DNA from: Neomicrococcus aestuarii
Lineage (GTDB): Bacteria; Actinomycetota; Actinomycetes; Actinomycetales; Micrococcaceae
Assembly: GCF_014201135.1 (NCBI RefSeq)
Contig: NZ_JACHDR010000001.1
Coordinates: forward strand, 2,294,001-2,358,000
Length of the DNA stretch: 64,000 bases
Direction: 5' to 3'
Shown: positions 31,593 through 40,810 of the stretch, piece after piece
Numbering within the stretch: position 1 is the first letter of the stretch
How the letters are laid out: the number at the start of each line of letters is the position of its first letter
The notes under the pieces: model-generated
The model's input: the letters and a program-made list of their open reading frames with translations, nothing else
What the model was told of the DNA's origin: nothing
Database searches by the model: none
Position numbers and translations under genes: made by a program

Positions 31593-32354
31593 ATGCCTAT
31601 TCTTGCATGCTCTGTCGAGGATGTCAGCCACACGCCCGGGAAGCTCACTCGCGGCATGTGCCCGAAGCATTACCAGCGCTTCCGCAAATACGGTGACGCG
31701 ACAAAGGTTCATTCCGCGCCTCGCAATTCAGTACCAGCGGAGGACGCTCTCCGCCTTGCTTCCAATGGTGGCCGCTCGATTTCATCAGCTCAGGACGCAA
31801 AGAAGCTTTCACGCAGCAGTCTTACATGCTGCGAATGCGGCAAGAAGATGTGGGAGCATAAGACCTCCGCGCCCCAGGGTATCGCCAAATGCCTAGACTG
31901 TCGCATAGGCGATGGACATAATCTGACTGGATACAAACACGGTTGCCGTTGCGACGCATGTAAGGCTTCAAAAGCTGAGAAGAATCGCAAGTATAAAGAA
32001 GAGTTTCGCGCCATTCATGGGATTGGCCCATCTAGTAAGTGGAAGCGCGACAACGGCGGAATGCCTCCACGCGTCGAATGGATCGACCGCAAGGTTCGTC
32101 GCACTATCTACGAGCGAGATAACTGGATCTGCTGGTTATGCAACGAGGCTGTTGACGATACTGCGCTTCCGCGCTCGAATTACTACCCTTCGCTAGATCA
32201 CATTATCCCGCGCTCAAAGGGTGGCGATCATAACCCTGAAAACCTTAGAACGGCGCATATGTACTGTAATGCGAAGCGTCGCGATTTAGACGCCTCGAAA
32301 GTGGGTGATCTTTTTGGCTGGAAAAAAGCAGCTCCGATCTGTAGCCCCGTCTGA
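31593..32354 (+). CDS. HNH endonuclease next to terminase
   Basis: 253 residues. N-terminal CSVEDVSHTPGKLTRGMCPK + HYQRFRKYGD is the zinc-binding start of such nucleases. A middle CCECGKKMWEH...CLDCRIGDGH and CRCDACKASKAEKNRKYKEE adds more zinc sites. C-terminal HNH: NWICWLCNEAVD, SLDHIIPRSKGGDHNPENLR, AHMYCNAKR. Directly upstream of the terminase genes, so the likely packaging-associated HNH. Confidence 0.85.
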   Translation: MPILACSVEDVSHTPGKLTRGMCPKHYQRFRKYGDATKVHSAPRNSVPAEDALRLASNGGRSISSAQDAKKLSRSSLTCCECGKKMWEHKTSAPQGIAKCLDCRIGDGHNLTGYKHGCRCDACKASKAEKNRKYKEEFRAIHGIGPSSKWKRDNGGMPPRVEWIDRKVRRTIYERDNWICWLCNEAVDDTALPRSNYYPSLDHIIPRSKGGDHNPENLRTAHMYCNAKRRDLDASKVGDLFGWKKAAPICSPV

Positions 32355-32616
32355 AAGCTCGCATATCACCACGGTATCCGGCGCGATAAATGGCGGAACG
32401 CGACTTGATGAGCTCTACGCAATGCGCCGCGTTCTTGCGGCGCATATTGACAACGAACAGACTTTGGCGCGCGACTTGGCTGCATTGATGCGACAGCTTC
32501 GCGAGATCTCCAAGGAGATTGAATCAATCGAGCTTGTAGAGGCCGAAGATTCAAATCAAGGGGGAGTGAAGCAAATTGAGCCTTCCTCGACAGCCTGGAG
32601 ACCGGAAGCTATCTGA
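32305..32616 (+). CDS. Terminase small subunit-like protein
   Basis: About 103 residues. RLDELYAMRRVLAAHIDNEQ then LARDLAALMRQLREISKEIE is the helical pattern of short small-terminase proteins of actinophages. It overlaps the HNH gene by 50 bases from GTG 32305; a TTG at 32314 (MAGKKQLRSV) is an equally good start. It should recognise the packaging site and recruit the large subunit. Confidence 0.65.
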   Translation: MIFLAGKKQLRSVAPSESSHITTVSGAINGGTRLDELYAMRRVLAAHIDNEQTLARDLAALMRQLREISKEIESIELVEAEDSNQGGVKQIEPSSTAWRPEAI

Positions 32617-34033
32617 AGTTGCTCGCCACTTGGTGCTACCAAGTGGGATTGTCGCCACCGACTGGCCGATTGTTGAATATAACCTCGACCGCATGGGCAC
32701 ACCGCTTGATAAGTGGCAACAAGGTCTCTGCATGTCAATCGTCGCCAAGCGCGAAGACGGCTTATATGCGTGCGGAATCGGTGGCGCTGTAGCCTCGATC
32801 CCTAGGCAGTCTGGCAAGACGCACACCATTGGCGCGTTGATATTCGCACTTTGCCTCGGTAACCCCGGCTTGCTTGTCCTATGGTCTGCGCATCGTTCCA
32901 GGACTCACTCTGAGACGTTTAGGACAATGGGGTCAATGGCGAAGCGCCAAAAGATAGCGCCGTTCATTGAGCGGGTCCTAACGGGTGCCGGCACTGAGGC
33001 GGTCGAGTTCAAGAACGGCTCACGAATCCTCTTTGGCGCGCGTGAACACGGCTTCGGTCGAGGCATTCCAAAGGTTGACATTCTTGTCCTCGATGAAGCC
33101 CAAATCCTCACCGAAAAGGCCATGGAAGACATGGTTCCGGCGACGAACGCGGCACCTAATGGCCTAGTAATCCTAATGGGCACACCGCCTAGGCCGTCTG
33201 ATCCTGGCGAAGTTTTCATGAACCGTCGCGCCGCTGCTCTATCTGGCGAAGATGAAGACATTCTTTATGTCGAGTTTTCAGCCGATGAAAAAGCGAATCC
33301 GAATGATCGCAAGCAGTGGGCTATAGCGAATCCGTCATTTCCTCACCGAACCACGGAGACGGCAATTCTTCGCATGAAGAAGTTGCTCGGCTCTGAGGAT
33401 TCGTTCAAGCGTGAAGCTCTTGGCATCTGGGATGAAACCTCGCTCACCCGAAAGGCCGTCAACTTCGATAAGTGGGCGGCTTGTTCCATCTCATCTACCG
33501 ACGTTCCGCGTGACGGCATCCGAGTTTTTGCAGTGAAGTTCTCAATTGATGGATCTGCAATAGGTCTCGCCGCTGCAACTCGCCCCGCCAATGGCCCCGT
33601 GCATGTGGAGGCTATCAAGCAGGCCCCGTCAAGCAACGGCACGGCATGGCTCATTGATTGGCTTGTTGAGCGCAAAGAAAGCACCGCCCAGATTGTCATT
33701 GAAGGAAAGTCTGGAGTTGGGTATTTGGTAAACGCTCTTAGGACTGAGGGAATTCCGGAATCGGTGATCAAGACCCCCTCCGCCGATGAAGCTATTGCAG
33801 CTCACGGAATGTTTGAATCTGCAATCACTGATAACGGCATTACTCATATCAGCCAAAAAGCGCTCGATGACCAAATAAAACCAGCCGTAAAGAGAAAAAT
33901 CGGCAACAACGGCGGCTTTGGCTGGGCTTCCCCTGACGGCGGCACGGTCGTCCTATTTGACGCAGTGACGTTCGCATTCTGGGGCGCAAAGACTACAACT
34001 CGAAATCCGAGAAGAAAGGCGGTGTTCTTGTGA
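32576..34033 (+). CDS. Terminase large subunit
   Basis: 485 residues, TTG start 9 bases after AAGGGGGAG. Walker A is IPRQSGKT (75-82), Walker B is VDILVLDEAQ (Asp173, Glu174), followed by VILMGTPPRP coupling motif. The C-terminal nuclease has Asp in FSIDGSAIGLAAATR, then VIEGKSGVGY and a late VLFDAVTFAFWGA. It pumps DNA into the prohead and cuts it. Confidence 0.93.
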   Translation: MSLPRQPGDRKLSEVARHLVLPSGIVATDWPIVEYNLDRMGTPLDKWQQGLCMSIVAKREDGLYACGIGGAVASIPRQSGKTHTIGALIFALCLGNPGLLVLWSAHRSRTHSETFRTMGSMAKRQKIAPFIERVLTGAGTEAVEFKNGSRILFGAREHGFGRGIPKVDILVLDEAQILTEKAMEDMVPATNAAPNGLVILMGTPPRPSDPGEVFMNRRAAALSGEDEDILYVEFSADEKANPNDRKQWAIANPSFPHRTTETAILRMKKLLGSEDSFKREALGIWDETSLTRKAVNFDKWAACSISSTDVPRDGIRVFAVKFSIDGSAIGLAAATRPANGPVHVEAIKQAPSSNGTAWLIDWLVERKESTAQIVIEGKSGVGYLVNALRTEGIPESVIKTPSADEAIAAHGMFESAITDNGITHISQKALDDQIKPAVKRKIGNNGGFGWASPDGGTVVLFDAVTFAFWGAKTTTRNPRRKAVFL

Positions 34034-35481
34034 GCACTTGGACTACCTCGGATATATCGAGTATTTCAATCTCAGGCGTAACCGACGTCGAGCGAGACGT
34101 GATTATTGGACTCTTGAAGGCGTGGAATGACCGCCTAGAGAAGAATCAGCGCCGTAGCCTCTATTACGACGGAGAGCAGGCGTTCAAGGATCTTGGACTC
34201 ATGCTTCCGCCACAGCTAAAGAACGCGAAGTTCTACCTTGGCTGGGCGACTATGGCAGTTCGCAAGCTGGCGTCAATGAGTCAATTTGAGGGCTTGCGGC
34301 TCCCAGGATCCGAGGATCCATTTGAGCTTGGCGAGGTTTTTGAAGCCAATCGTTTCGGTCTCGAATTCTCGCAAGGCGTCACGTCTGCATATAAGCACGG
34401 CGTCTCTTTTGCGACGGTCGCCAAGGGTGCCTCTGGTGAGCCTGATGTTCAGATTCAGACGCATTCCGCAGAGCATAGCTCGGCACTCTGGGACGCTCGA
34501 CGCCGCGCAATCTCTGCGGCGCTCACGATTACCGACACTAAAAACGGTAGACCGTCCGCATTTATTGTTTATCTTCCTGACGCGATTCTTCATTGCCGCT
34601 TAGGTGGCAAGGGAACGTGGATCACGGAGCGCACGAAAAACATTATTGGGCGCACCCTAGCGGTCGCGATCACCTATGATCCGCAGCTAGGGAAGCCGTT
34701 TGGACGTTCGCGCATCACTAATCCGGTTATGTCTCTAACCGATATGGCGGTGCGTGCGTATGTGCGCATGGAAGGCAACGCTGAGTTCTACTCATCGCCA
34801 CAGGTCGCCATTGAGGGCATTGACGCTGATGCGTTTGACGGCGATCCGTCGTCCCAGAAGCGCTTCAAGCTCGCAATGGATCGTCTTATCGCTCTCACGC
34901 GAGACGCTGACGGTCATGCGCCGAATATCAAGCAACTCCAGCAAGCAACAATGGCTCCACACTCGGACATGTTGCGCACGGTAGCAATGGCATTCTCTGG
35001 CGAGACTGGAATTCCGCCAGCGAGCCTTGGAATCATTCATGACAATCCTTCATCCGCCGAAGCTATCCGAGCGAATAAGCATGACCTACTCGTGGATGCG
35101 ACATTCCAGAACAAGTACGTTCTTGGAACTGCCGTTCGCGATATTGCCTCCCTCGCCGTCATGGTGCGCGATGGGCTAAGCGAACCACCTTCTGACATGT
35201 GGCAACTCTCCGCAAAGTTTGCAGATCCTGAGTTCCGCTCCACCTCCGCGAATGCCGATTCTTACGTGAAGCTGGCGAGTGCGAATCCGGCGCTTGCACA
35301 GTCCCAGGTATTGCTTGAAACGGTCTTTGACGACGATCAGGTGAAGCGCATTCAGTCTGACGTGAACCGCTCTGCAATTACGCAGTTAGTTCAGAACATC
35401 AGCGCGAATCGCGGAAGTGATGCGCAATCAATGGTCGCAACCGCAGAGGGTTCAACCGGCACCGGATCGGTGACTAGTTAG
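34030..35481 (+). CDS. Portal protein (SPP1 gp6-type)
   Basis: 483 residues, GTGA overlap with terminase. LLKAWNDRLEKNQRRSLYYD, FYLGWATMAVRKLASMSQFE near the start, and TGIPPASLGIIHDNPSSAEA + IRANKHDLL are typical of the phage_prot_Gp6 portal family. It forms the dodecameric DNA gate. Confidence 0.92.
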   Translation: MSTWTTSDISSISISGVTDVERDVIIGLLKAWNDRLEKNQRRSLYYDGEQAFKDLGLMLPPQLKNAKFYLGWATMAVRKLASMSQFEGLRLPGSEDPFELGEVFEANRFGLEFSQGVTSAYKHGVSFATVAKGASGEPDVQIQTHSAEHSSALWDARRRAISAALTITDTKNGRPSAFIVYLPDAILHCRLGGKGTWITERTKNIIGRTLAVAITYDPQLGKPFGRSRITNPVMSLTDMAVRAYVRMEGNAEFYSSPQVAIEGIDADAFDGDPSSQKRFKLAMDRLIALTRDADGHAPNIKQLQQATMAPHSDMLRTVAMAFSGETGIPPASLGIIHDNPSSAEAIRANKHDLLVDATFQNKYVLGTAVRDIASLAVMVRDGLSEPPSDMWQLSAKFADPEFRSTSANADSYVKLASANPALAQSQVLLETVFDDDQVKRIQSDVNRSAITQLVQNISANRGSDAQSMVATAEGSTGTGSVTS

Positions 35482-35489
35482 GGGATCTC

Positions 35490-36374
35490 GTGACGGTTTT
35501 CCCCATTGAGGTCACTCAAGGCTTTCGGCTGGTTCAAGAAGAGATTCGCCGTGAAGCCTATGCGCGATTATCGCAATTGGTTGCCGCTGGAATTACTCGC
35601 GAGCAATTGATTGATATTGCTCCTGAGATATTCGGCCCGCTAGGTGATCTCATGATCACCGCGAGCGTCAAATGGTACGACGAACTACGCGAGCTTCAAG
35701 AGGTCTCCGGATCATTCGTGGCGGAACCGCTTGAGTCTGTGTCTCGCTCACGGTGGCACTCCTTGGCGGGTTATGGCACGAGCTCCGTTGCACTTGACGA
35801 AGCTGTTGACGCTGATGCATTTGGGCGTATTGCGGGCGGGCTGACATGGGTTCTCACTGAGGCGTCATTCGACACAATTATTGGCAACGCTGAGATTGAC
35901 ACAACCCCGGTTGGCTACCAGCGCGTTCCCAGTGCCGGCTGTTGCGCGTTCTGCGCAATGCTCGCGTCTCGTGGCGCTGCGTATGGCTCCTACGAGTCCG
36001 CAAAAACGGTCGTAGGGCGTGGAACTGAGATTCCAAAGGTTCGACGCCGTGGCGGTCAAGCAAAGGGCATCCGTCCACGCGGATCCCGCCGACTCGGAGA
36101 CAGCTTTCACGACTATTGCCGATGCACCGTAGTTGCGGTGCATGAGGGCAACTCTTTCAAGCTCGAACAAGACGCAGATCGCTACTACGAGCAATATAGC
36201 GAATCGGCGAAGAAGGTTTCTGAGGGTCAAGAGTGGATTCCTGGAGAGCGTGACGCTGACGGAAATCGCACCACTAAGGGGCGATGGGTTGACGCTGACG
36301 GAAAAACCCGCTCCGACAAGGAAAAGAAGCAACAGATCCTCGCTTCAATGCGCTCCGAATTAGGAATGCGCTAA
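35490..36374 (+). CDS. MuF-like head morphogenesis protein
   Basis: 294 residues, GTG start. The central GYQRVPSAGCCAFCAMLASR and SFHDYCRCTVVAVHEG carry the conserved CxxC...H...CxC of the VG15/MuF family (minor capsid, sometimes with protease function). Immediately follows the portal as usual. The last 70 residues are charged and helical. Confidence 0.88.
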   Translation: MTVFPIEVTQGFRLVQEEIRREAYARLSQLVAAGITREQLIDIAPEIFGPLGDLMITASVKWYDELRELQEVSGSFVAEPLESVSRSRWHSLAGYGTSSVALDEAVDADAFGRIAGGLTWVLTEASFDTIIGNAEIDTTPVGYQRVPSAGCCAFCAMLASRGAAYGSYESAKTVVGRGTEIPKVRRRGGQAKGIRPRGSRRLGDSFHDYCRCTVVAVHEGNSFKLEQDADRYYEQYSESAKKVSEGQEWIPGERDADGNRTTKGRWVDADGKTRSDKEKKQQILASMRSELGMR

Positions 36375-36465
36375 CAAGGTTTTCACGGCCCACCGTGAAG
36401 CGGCACGCACCCGTTCAAGTGCGGTCAATGATGCCAGACGTGGCTAAACGGAGAGGTGATTCGGC

Positions 36466-36948
36466 ATGTCCGATGCAGTAAACAACACCAGCACGGTGGA
36501 CGAACAAACCACTAACGCCGTTCAGGCGGACGCGGTAACCAGTGCTCAAGAATTCAAGGCTCCTTCTTCACAGGAAGAGCTTGATCGGATCATTGGCGAG
36601 CGCGTTGCACGTGAGCGCAAAAAGTATGAGGGATTCGACGAGCTCAAGGCTAAGGCTGAGCAGTTCGAGTCGGTTCTCTCTGAAAAGTCTGCACTCGAAA
36701 ACAAGGTTGCTGAGTTCGAAGCGCAGTCTGAGCGCAACGGTTGGCTCGCTGAAATCTCCAAGGAATACGGCATTGCGCCAGACGTCCTCCGAGGTGGCAC
36801 GCGAGACGAACTAGCTGCCCACGCTGAGCAGTTGAAGTCATTCCTTATTCCACAATCCGGCCCAGTCATTCAAGGGCAAGAAAAAGTTCCAGCGCCCATT
36901 GAGGCGAGCGACGAAATCAAGGCCGTTCGCTCCCTGTTTGGCGCATAA
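36466..36948 (+). CDS. Capsid scaffolding protein
   Basis: 160 residues, acidic and mainly coiled-coil (FDELKAKAEQFESVLSEKSA, LENKVAEFEAQSERNG) with the start SQEELDRIIGERVARERKKY shared by siphovirus scaffolds. Positioned directly before the major capsid gene. GGAGAGG upstream. Confidence 0.88.
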   Translation: MSDAVNNTSTVDEQTTNAVQADAVTSAQEFKAPSSQEELDRIIGERVARERKKYEGFDELKAKAEQFESVLSEKSALENKVAEFEAQSERNGWLAEISKEYGIAPDVLRGGTRDELAAHAEQLKSFLIPQSGPVIQGQEKVPAPIEASDEIKAVRSLFGA

Positions 36949-36963
36949 ACCGAAAGGTAAATC

Positions 36964-37887
36964 ATGGCTATTTTCAGCACCGCTGAAGCCAAGGTTCTGC
37001 TCCCGCGCAATATCGCGGACGGCATGATCAAGGAAACCCGTTCACTTTCTACCGTCGCAAAGCTTTCAGGCCGCGAGCCTATGAAGTTCGGCGAGACCGA
37101 TCACATCGTATTCAACGACTTCCCAAAGGCGGAGTTTGTTGAAGAGGGTGCCGACAAGGCGAGCACGAGCGGCGGCTTCGGCTCCGTTACGGCTAAGCCT
37201 CACAAGGCGCAGGTTACGATGCGCTTCAACGAAGAAGTTCAGTGGGCATCCGAGGATTACCAGCTGAACATCTTTAGCGAGCTTGCAAGCGCCGGTCAGG
37301 AAGCACTTTCTCGCGGCCTAGACCTTGGCGTCTACCATCGCATCAATCCGCTTACCGGATCCGTTATCACCGCTTGGGATAACTATGTTGGCGCAACCAC
37401 GAAGCGTGTTGAAATCGCCACGGCTGACGCTGATGCGGATGTCCGTACCGCAGCTGGCCTGCTCATCAATTCGGCACCATCTTGGGGCGTAAATGGCATC
37501 GCGATTGACCCTAAGTTTGCGTGGGCGCTCGCCAATCTCCAGACCAAGAATGCAGACGGATCCCCTTCTGGTTCGCAGCGCTACCCGAACCTTGGACTCG
37601 GAACGGATATCACCTCGTTCGCATCCATCCCAGCAGCTCAGGGCAACACCGTCTCCGGCACCCCAGAGGCAGTCGATACGAAGGTCCGCGCAATCCTTGG
37701 CGACTTCCAGAACGGCATCCGCTGGGGTATTCAGCGCGAGCTTCCTGTTGAGCTTATCCGCTTCGGCGATCCAGACGGTCAGGGTGACCTCAAGCGCAAG
37801 AACCAGATCGCACTTCGCCTCGAAGTTGTTTACGGCTGGTACGTATTCGCTGATCGCTTCGCTGTTATCGAAGACAAGGTTGCATAA
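36964..37887 (+). CDS. Major capsid protein (HK97 fold)
   Basis: 307 residues. DGMIKETRSLSTVAKLSGRE, DHIVFNDFPKAEFVEEGADK then MRFNEEVQWASEDYQLNIFS (E-loop and spine region) and a P-domain ending FGDPDGQGDLKRKNQIALRL fit HK97-type capsids. Very biased, frequent codons suit high expression. GAAAGG lies upstream. Confidence 0.9.
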   Translation: MAIFSTAEAKVLLPRNIADGMIKETRSLSTVAKLSGREPMKFGETDHIVFNDFPKAEFVEEGADKASTSGGFGSVTAKPHKAQVTMRFNEEVQWASEDYQLNIFSELASAGQEALSRGLDLGVYHRINPLTGSVITAWDNYVGATTKRVEIATADADADVRTAAGLLINSAPSWGVNGIAIDPKFAWALANLQTKNADGSPSGSQRYPNLGLGTDITSFASIPAAQGNTVSGTPEAVDTKVRAILGDFQNGIRWGIQRELPVELIRFGDPDGQGDLKRKNQIALRLEVVYGWYVFADRFAVIEDKVA

Positions 37888-37888
37888 C

Positions 37889-38011
37889 TTGCCTCGCTTC
37901 AAAAATAAGGTAACCGGCTCCATTGTGAATGTTGACGAAGAGACTGCAAAGACTCTGGATCAGACGTTCGTAAAGGTTGTCGAAAAGGCATCCGCAGCTT
38001 CTGAGAAATAA
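37889..38011 (+). CDS. Small head protein
   Basis: 40 residues from a TTG start: PRFKNKVTGSIVNVDEETAK then TLDQTFVKVVEKASAASEK. Short proteins of this form stand between capsid and connector genes in many actinophages. TTG start is weak, but the frame is open and compositionally good. Confidence 0.6.
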   Translation: MPRFKNKVTGSIVNVDEETAKTLDQTFVKVVEKASAASEK

Positions 38012-38021
38012 GAGGTAAGTC

Positions 38022-38483
38022 ATGGCCGAAGTAACGCAGTTTGCGACACTTGCTGAGCTTATTGAGCGCTGGCCAGACTTTCCCGCAGGGGCTGAGGATC
38101 ACGCCAACGTGTTGCTCGCTGATGCTAGTCAGTTCATTGTGGACACCGTTCCCAGTGCGCTGACCGCATCGGCGAGCACACTTCGGCGCATCGTTTGTGC
38201 TGTCGTAAAACGTGCAATGGCATCTGGCGACATGGCTGGCAATGAGTCGGTCCAGTATGGAACCGGCCCATTCCAGATGACCGCCAAGCCGACCAATCCA
38301 CACGGCGACTTCTACCTAACCAAGCAAGAGCGCCGCGCGCTGGGTGAGGGGCGTCAAACGGCGTTCGGGGTTCAGATCGCGTCATTCTGTGCGGTTGTTC
38401 ATCGTCCGTGGTGCAACTTGAATTTCGGCGCTCTCGACTGCTCGTGCGGTGCTGACATTGCGGGGGTTCCAATTTATGAATAA
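38022..38483 (+). CDS. Head-tail connector (adaptor) protein
   Basis: 153 residues, AAGAGG upstream. TLAELIERWPDFPAGAEDHA, LLADASQFIVDTVPS, RRIVCAVVKRAMAS is the helical adaptor fold of gp15/HK97 gp6-like connectors. The C-terminus with YLTKQERRALG is usual for actinophage versions. Confidence 0.82.
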   Translation: MAEVTQFATLAELIERWPDFPAGAEDHANVLLADASQFIVDTVPSALTASASTLRRIVCAVVKRAMASGDMAGNESVQYGTGPFQMTAKPTNPHGDFYLTKQERRALGEGRQTAFGVQIASFCAVVHRPWCNLNFGALDCSCGADIAGVPIYE

Positions 38484-38814
38484 CCGCATAGTCACCCGCT
38501 TCCCTGCCTCATGGCGCACCTCGTTCACGATTCTTCGCGGCGGCGGTCGCGACAAGTTCACTAATCCGCTTCCTGAATCTGAGGTTGAAGTTCCGCACGG
38601 TCTAATCGCACCTCGCGTTTCGACTGAGCAGGACGACTTTTCGGATCTCGCAGACGCAACCGCCGTGCTGTATTGCGATCTAACGCCCGGTTTATCGTTC
38701 TCGAACACTGACCGGATACGCATCCCAGAAGGCTCGCGTTTGGCTGGTATTTGGTCAGTCGTCGGGCGTCCTGGTGAATGGCCGTTCGGCTGGGAAGTGG
38801 GGCTAAAGAAATGA
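38476..38814 (+). CDS. Head closure protein
   Basis: 112 residues, overlaps the adaptor by 8 bases. RTSFTILRGGGRDKFTNPLP, DATAVLYCDLTPGLSFSNTD, GIWSVVGRPGEWPFGWEVGL: beta-rich, as in SPP1 gp16-like stoppers. Function from position and size. Confidence 0.72.
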   Translation: MNNRIVTRFPASWRTSFTILRGGGRDKFTNPLPESEVEVPHGLIAPRVSTEQDDFSDLADATAVLYCDLTPGLSFSNTDRIRIPEGSRLAGIWSVVGRPGEWPFGWEVGLKK

Positions 38815-39107
38815 AGCTCCAGAAGATTCCCGGCGTTAAGAATTACCGCTCGCTAAATCAAGGCTTGCGCGTACTGGGCGCGTCTAGCGAGATCGGCAAG
38901 GCGACTCTAGAGGTTGCCGAGGGTGTTGCTGGAACGGCTAACTCGATGGGCGAAGCTGAGTATTCGGCGGTGCCCATGTCGGTTCGCTTTGGTCGCAACA
39001 ATGAAGAGCGTTCTGGTGCATCCGTGCAGGTGACGACGCAGCATTGGCGCGACGCTCGCGATCAGGTTCTTCTTCGCCTTATTCAGGTTATGAAGGTGAG
39101 TAAGTAA
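38811..39107 (+). CDS. Tail completion (HK97 gp10-like) protein
   Basis: 98 residues, ATGA overlap. VAEGVAGTANSMGEAEYSAV then PMSVRFGRNNEERSGASVQV. Size and place between head closure and tail terminator suggest a tail-completion/neck protein. Confidence 0.62.
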   Translation: MKLQKIPGVKNYRSLNQGLRVLGASSEIGKATLEVAEGVAGTANSMGEAEYSAVPMSVRFGRNNEERSGASVQVTTQHWRDARDQVLLRLIQVMKVSK

Positions 39108-39511
39108 TGTACGACGCTCTTATCTGGCCGAATATTCGCAAGGCTCTCGTGCTCATGGTGGACGGCGAGGAACACGCTGGTTCGGTCATCTACGCAGCAC
39201 AGCATATGGAAGTTGACGCTAACGGAATCTCACATATTCCGCTCGCGTTATTCCTCGATTCGGCTGGCGGAAACATCGGTTACGTTGACCGCGCCGACCG
39301 TGCGCTGATTGAGGTTTACGCGCCGGGTGAGCTTGCGAAGAAGATCCTTGAAAGCATCATCACCTCATTGTGTGGTGACGGCATCGAGGGGCCTGATGTG
39401 TTCTTCGATTCCATTCAGTGCATCGTCCCGCCTACTGAATCGCCTTACCCGCAAGACACTCTAAATCTGGCAACTGCGGTCATTGAGACTATCGTTCGCC
39501 CGCTCGACTAG
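39107..39511 (+). CDS. Tail terminator protein
   Basis: 134 residues; TAATG junction with the gene before. YDALIWPNIRKALVLMVDGE, RADRALIEVYAPGELAKKIL and SIQCIVPPTESPYPQDTLNL. The alpha/beta pattern and position fit tail terminators that cap the tail tube. Confidence 0.7.
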   Translation: MYDALIWPNIRKALVLMVDGEEHAGSVIYAAQHMEVDANGISHIPLALFLDSAGGNIGYVDRADRALIEVYAPGELAKKILESIITSLCGDGIEGPDVFFDSIQCIVPPTESPYPQDTLNLATAVIETIVRPLD

Positions 39512-39575
39512 TCGCCCACCTTTCACCCCACTCGGGGTTTCTCCACATTGACACCCTCGAAAGGGGTTATTTGCT

Positions 39576-40238
39576 ATGTCCACAGTAGAAACTGAGCGCA
39601 AGGACTTCGACTCCCGCGCACTCGTTCGGAAAACTACCGTAGGTCTCGCGTGCTTTGCACCTAAGACTGTCGAGCTTCCGGCTACCCTCCTTACTTCTGC
39701 AACCGAAATCGTAGACCTGTCCACGCTGGGCTTCATTCCCATTGGCATGGTTACCCGCGAAGGTTACACGTTCTCCGGCGAGATCGAAAAGGAAGACGTT
39801 GACGCACTCGGCTATTACAGCCCGGTCCGCTCGGATGTTACCCGCGTTCCTCGCACCGTTTCCATGACGCTTCTTGAATCCGGCAAAAAGGCCATTCAGG
39901 AACTCGTGCGCGGTACGAAGATCACCGAAACGCAGTCCGCTACGACTGGCGAAGTTGTCTTCGATGAACCAGACCTCCCGAACTTCGATGAAGTCCGCTT
40001 GATCGTTGTATCCGCCGACGGCCCACTGTCCAATCACTGGATCGAGGGGCGCGGATTCTTCGCCGCAAAGATCTCATCCCTTGGCGAAGAGACGTGGGCG
40101 CATGAAGGTGCTCACCAGCGCCAAGTGACGTTCGACATCTTCAATGATGACGTCGAGGGCGTCCCGGTTCGCCATTACTTCGGCGGCTCCGGCGCGATTC
40201 TCGCTAAGGACATTCTGGGATACGCCCAGGGCGTCTAA
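39576..40238 (+). CDS. Major tail tube protein
   Basis: 220 residues, GAAAGGGG upstream. Beta-rich: STLGFIPIGMVTREGYTFSG, VPRTVSMTLLESGKKAIQEL, EDVEGVPVRHYFGGSG-type ends. Single abundant-type gene directly before the chaperones, so the tube subunit. Confidence 0.85.
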   Translation: MSTVETERKDFDSRALVRKTTVGLACFAPKTVELPATLLTSATEIVDLSTLGFIPIGMVTREGYTFSGEIEKEDVDALGYYSPVRSDVTRVPRTVSMTLLESGKKAIQELVRGTKITETQSATTGEVVFDEPDLPNFDEVRLIVVSADGPLSNHWIEGRGFFAAKISSLGEETWAHEGAHQRQVTFDIFNDDVEGVPVRHYFGGSGAILAKDILGYAQGV

Positions 40239-40313
40239 CCCCTAGTTGTGGCGCGCACGTCCTTGGGCGGCTCGTGCGCGCCGCTTTTCATTGCCGCCCC
40301 ACGAAAGGTAGTC

Positions 40314-40457
40314 ATGCCTACTTTTTCCAATGGTGCCCAAAAGGTCACCGTAAGCAAGCCAACCCGCGCAGAAATTCAGCGACTCAAGGCACTCGGATTC
40401 TTCGAAGAGAAGCCAGCGCCAATCGTTGAAGCCAAGCCAGTAAACCCATCTAAGTAA
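40314..40457 (+). CDS. Small phage protein between tail tube and chaperones
   Basis: 47 residues, GAAAGG upstream: ATG then PTFSNGAQKVTVSKPTRAEI, a Pro/Lys tail follows. Similar in layout to the 40-residue protein after the capsid gene. Unrecognised. Confidence 0.55.
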   Translation: MPTFSNGAQKVTVSKPTRAEIQRLKALGFFEEKPAPIVEAKPVNPSK

Positions 40458-40468
40458 AGGAGCCAGCC

Positions 40469-40810
40469 ATGGCAGCCGCCCGCATTACCTCTGATAAGCC
40501 AGCACCACGTCACAGCATCAACTCGATCCGCAAGGATGGGGCTGAGGTTGAGCCGTACATTCTTGTTCTGGAAAATGGTACTGAAATTACATTCCGATCC
40601 CCAGAGGATCTGGACGCCGAGTCTGGTATTCGGCTTCTTCGCGTCGCCACGATTCGACCTCATGAAATTTGGGAGATTCTCGGCGAGTGGATTTCCGAGA
40701 AGGAGCTTGTAGCTATCCGCAAGGAAAAGCTCACGCTCGGTCAGGTTGTCCGCATCCTAGAGGCGGTTAAGTCTCACTTTGAAGAGTACTTCGGTCACCT
40801 GGGAAACTAG
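40469..40810 (+). CDS. Tail assembly chaperone (G product)
   Basis: 113 residues, AAAGGAG upstream. EPYILVLENGTEITFRSPED, EKLTLGQVVRILEAVKSHFE. It ends CTG-GGA-AAC-TAG, a slippery stop. The upstream member of the frameshifted pair that holds the tape measure during tail assembly. Confidence 0.85.
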   Translation: MAAARITSDKPAPRHSINSIRKDGAEVEPYILVLENGTEITFRSPEDLDAESGIRLLRVATIRPHEIWEILGEWISEKELVAIRKEKLTLGQVVRILEAVKSHFEEYFGHLGN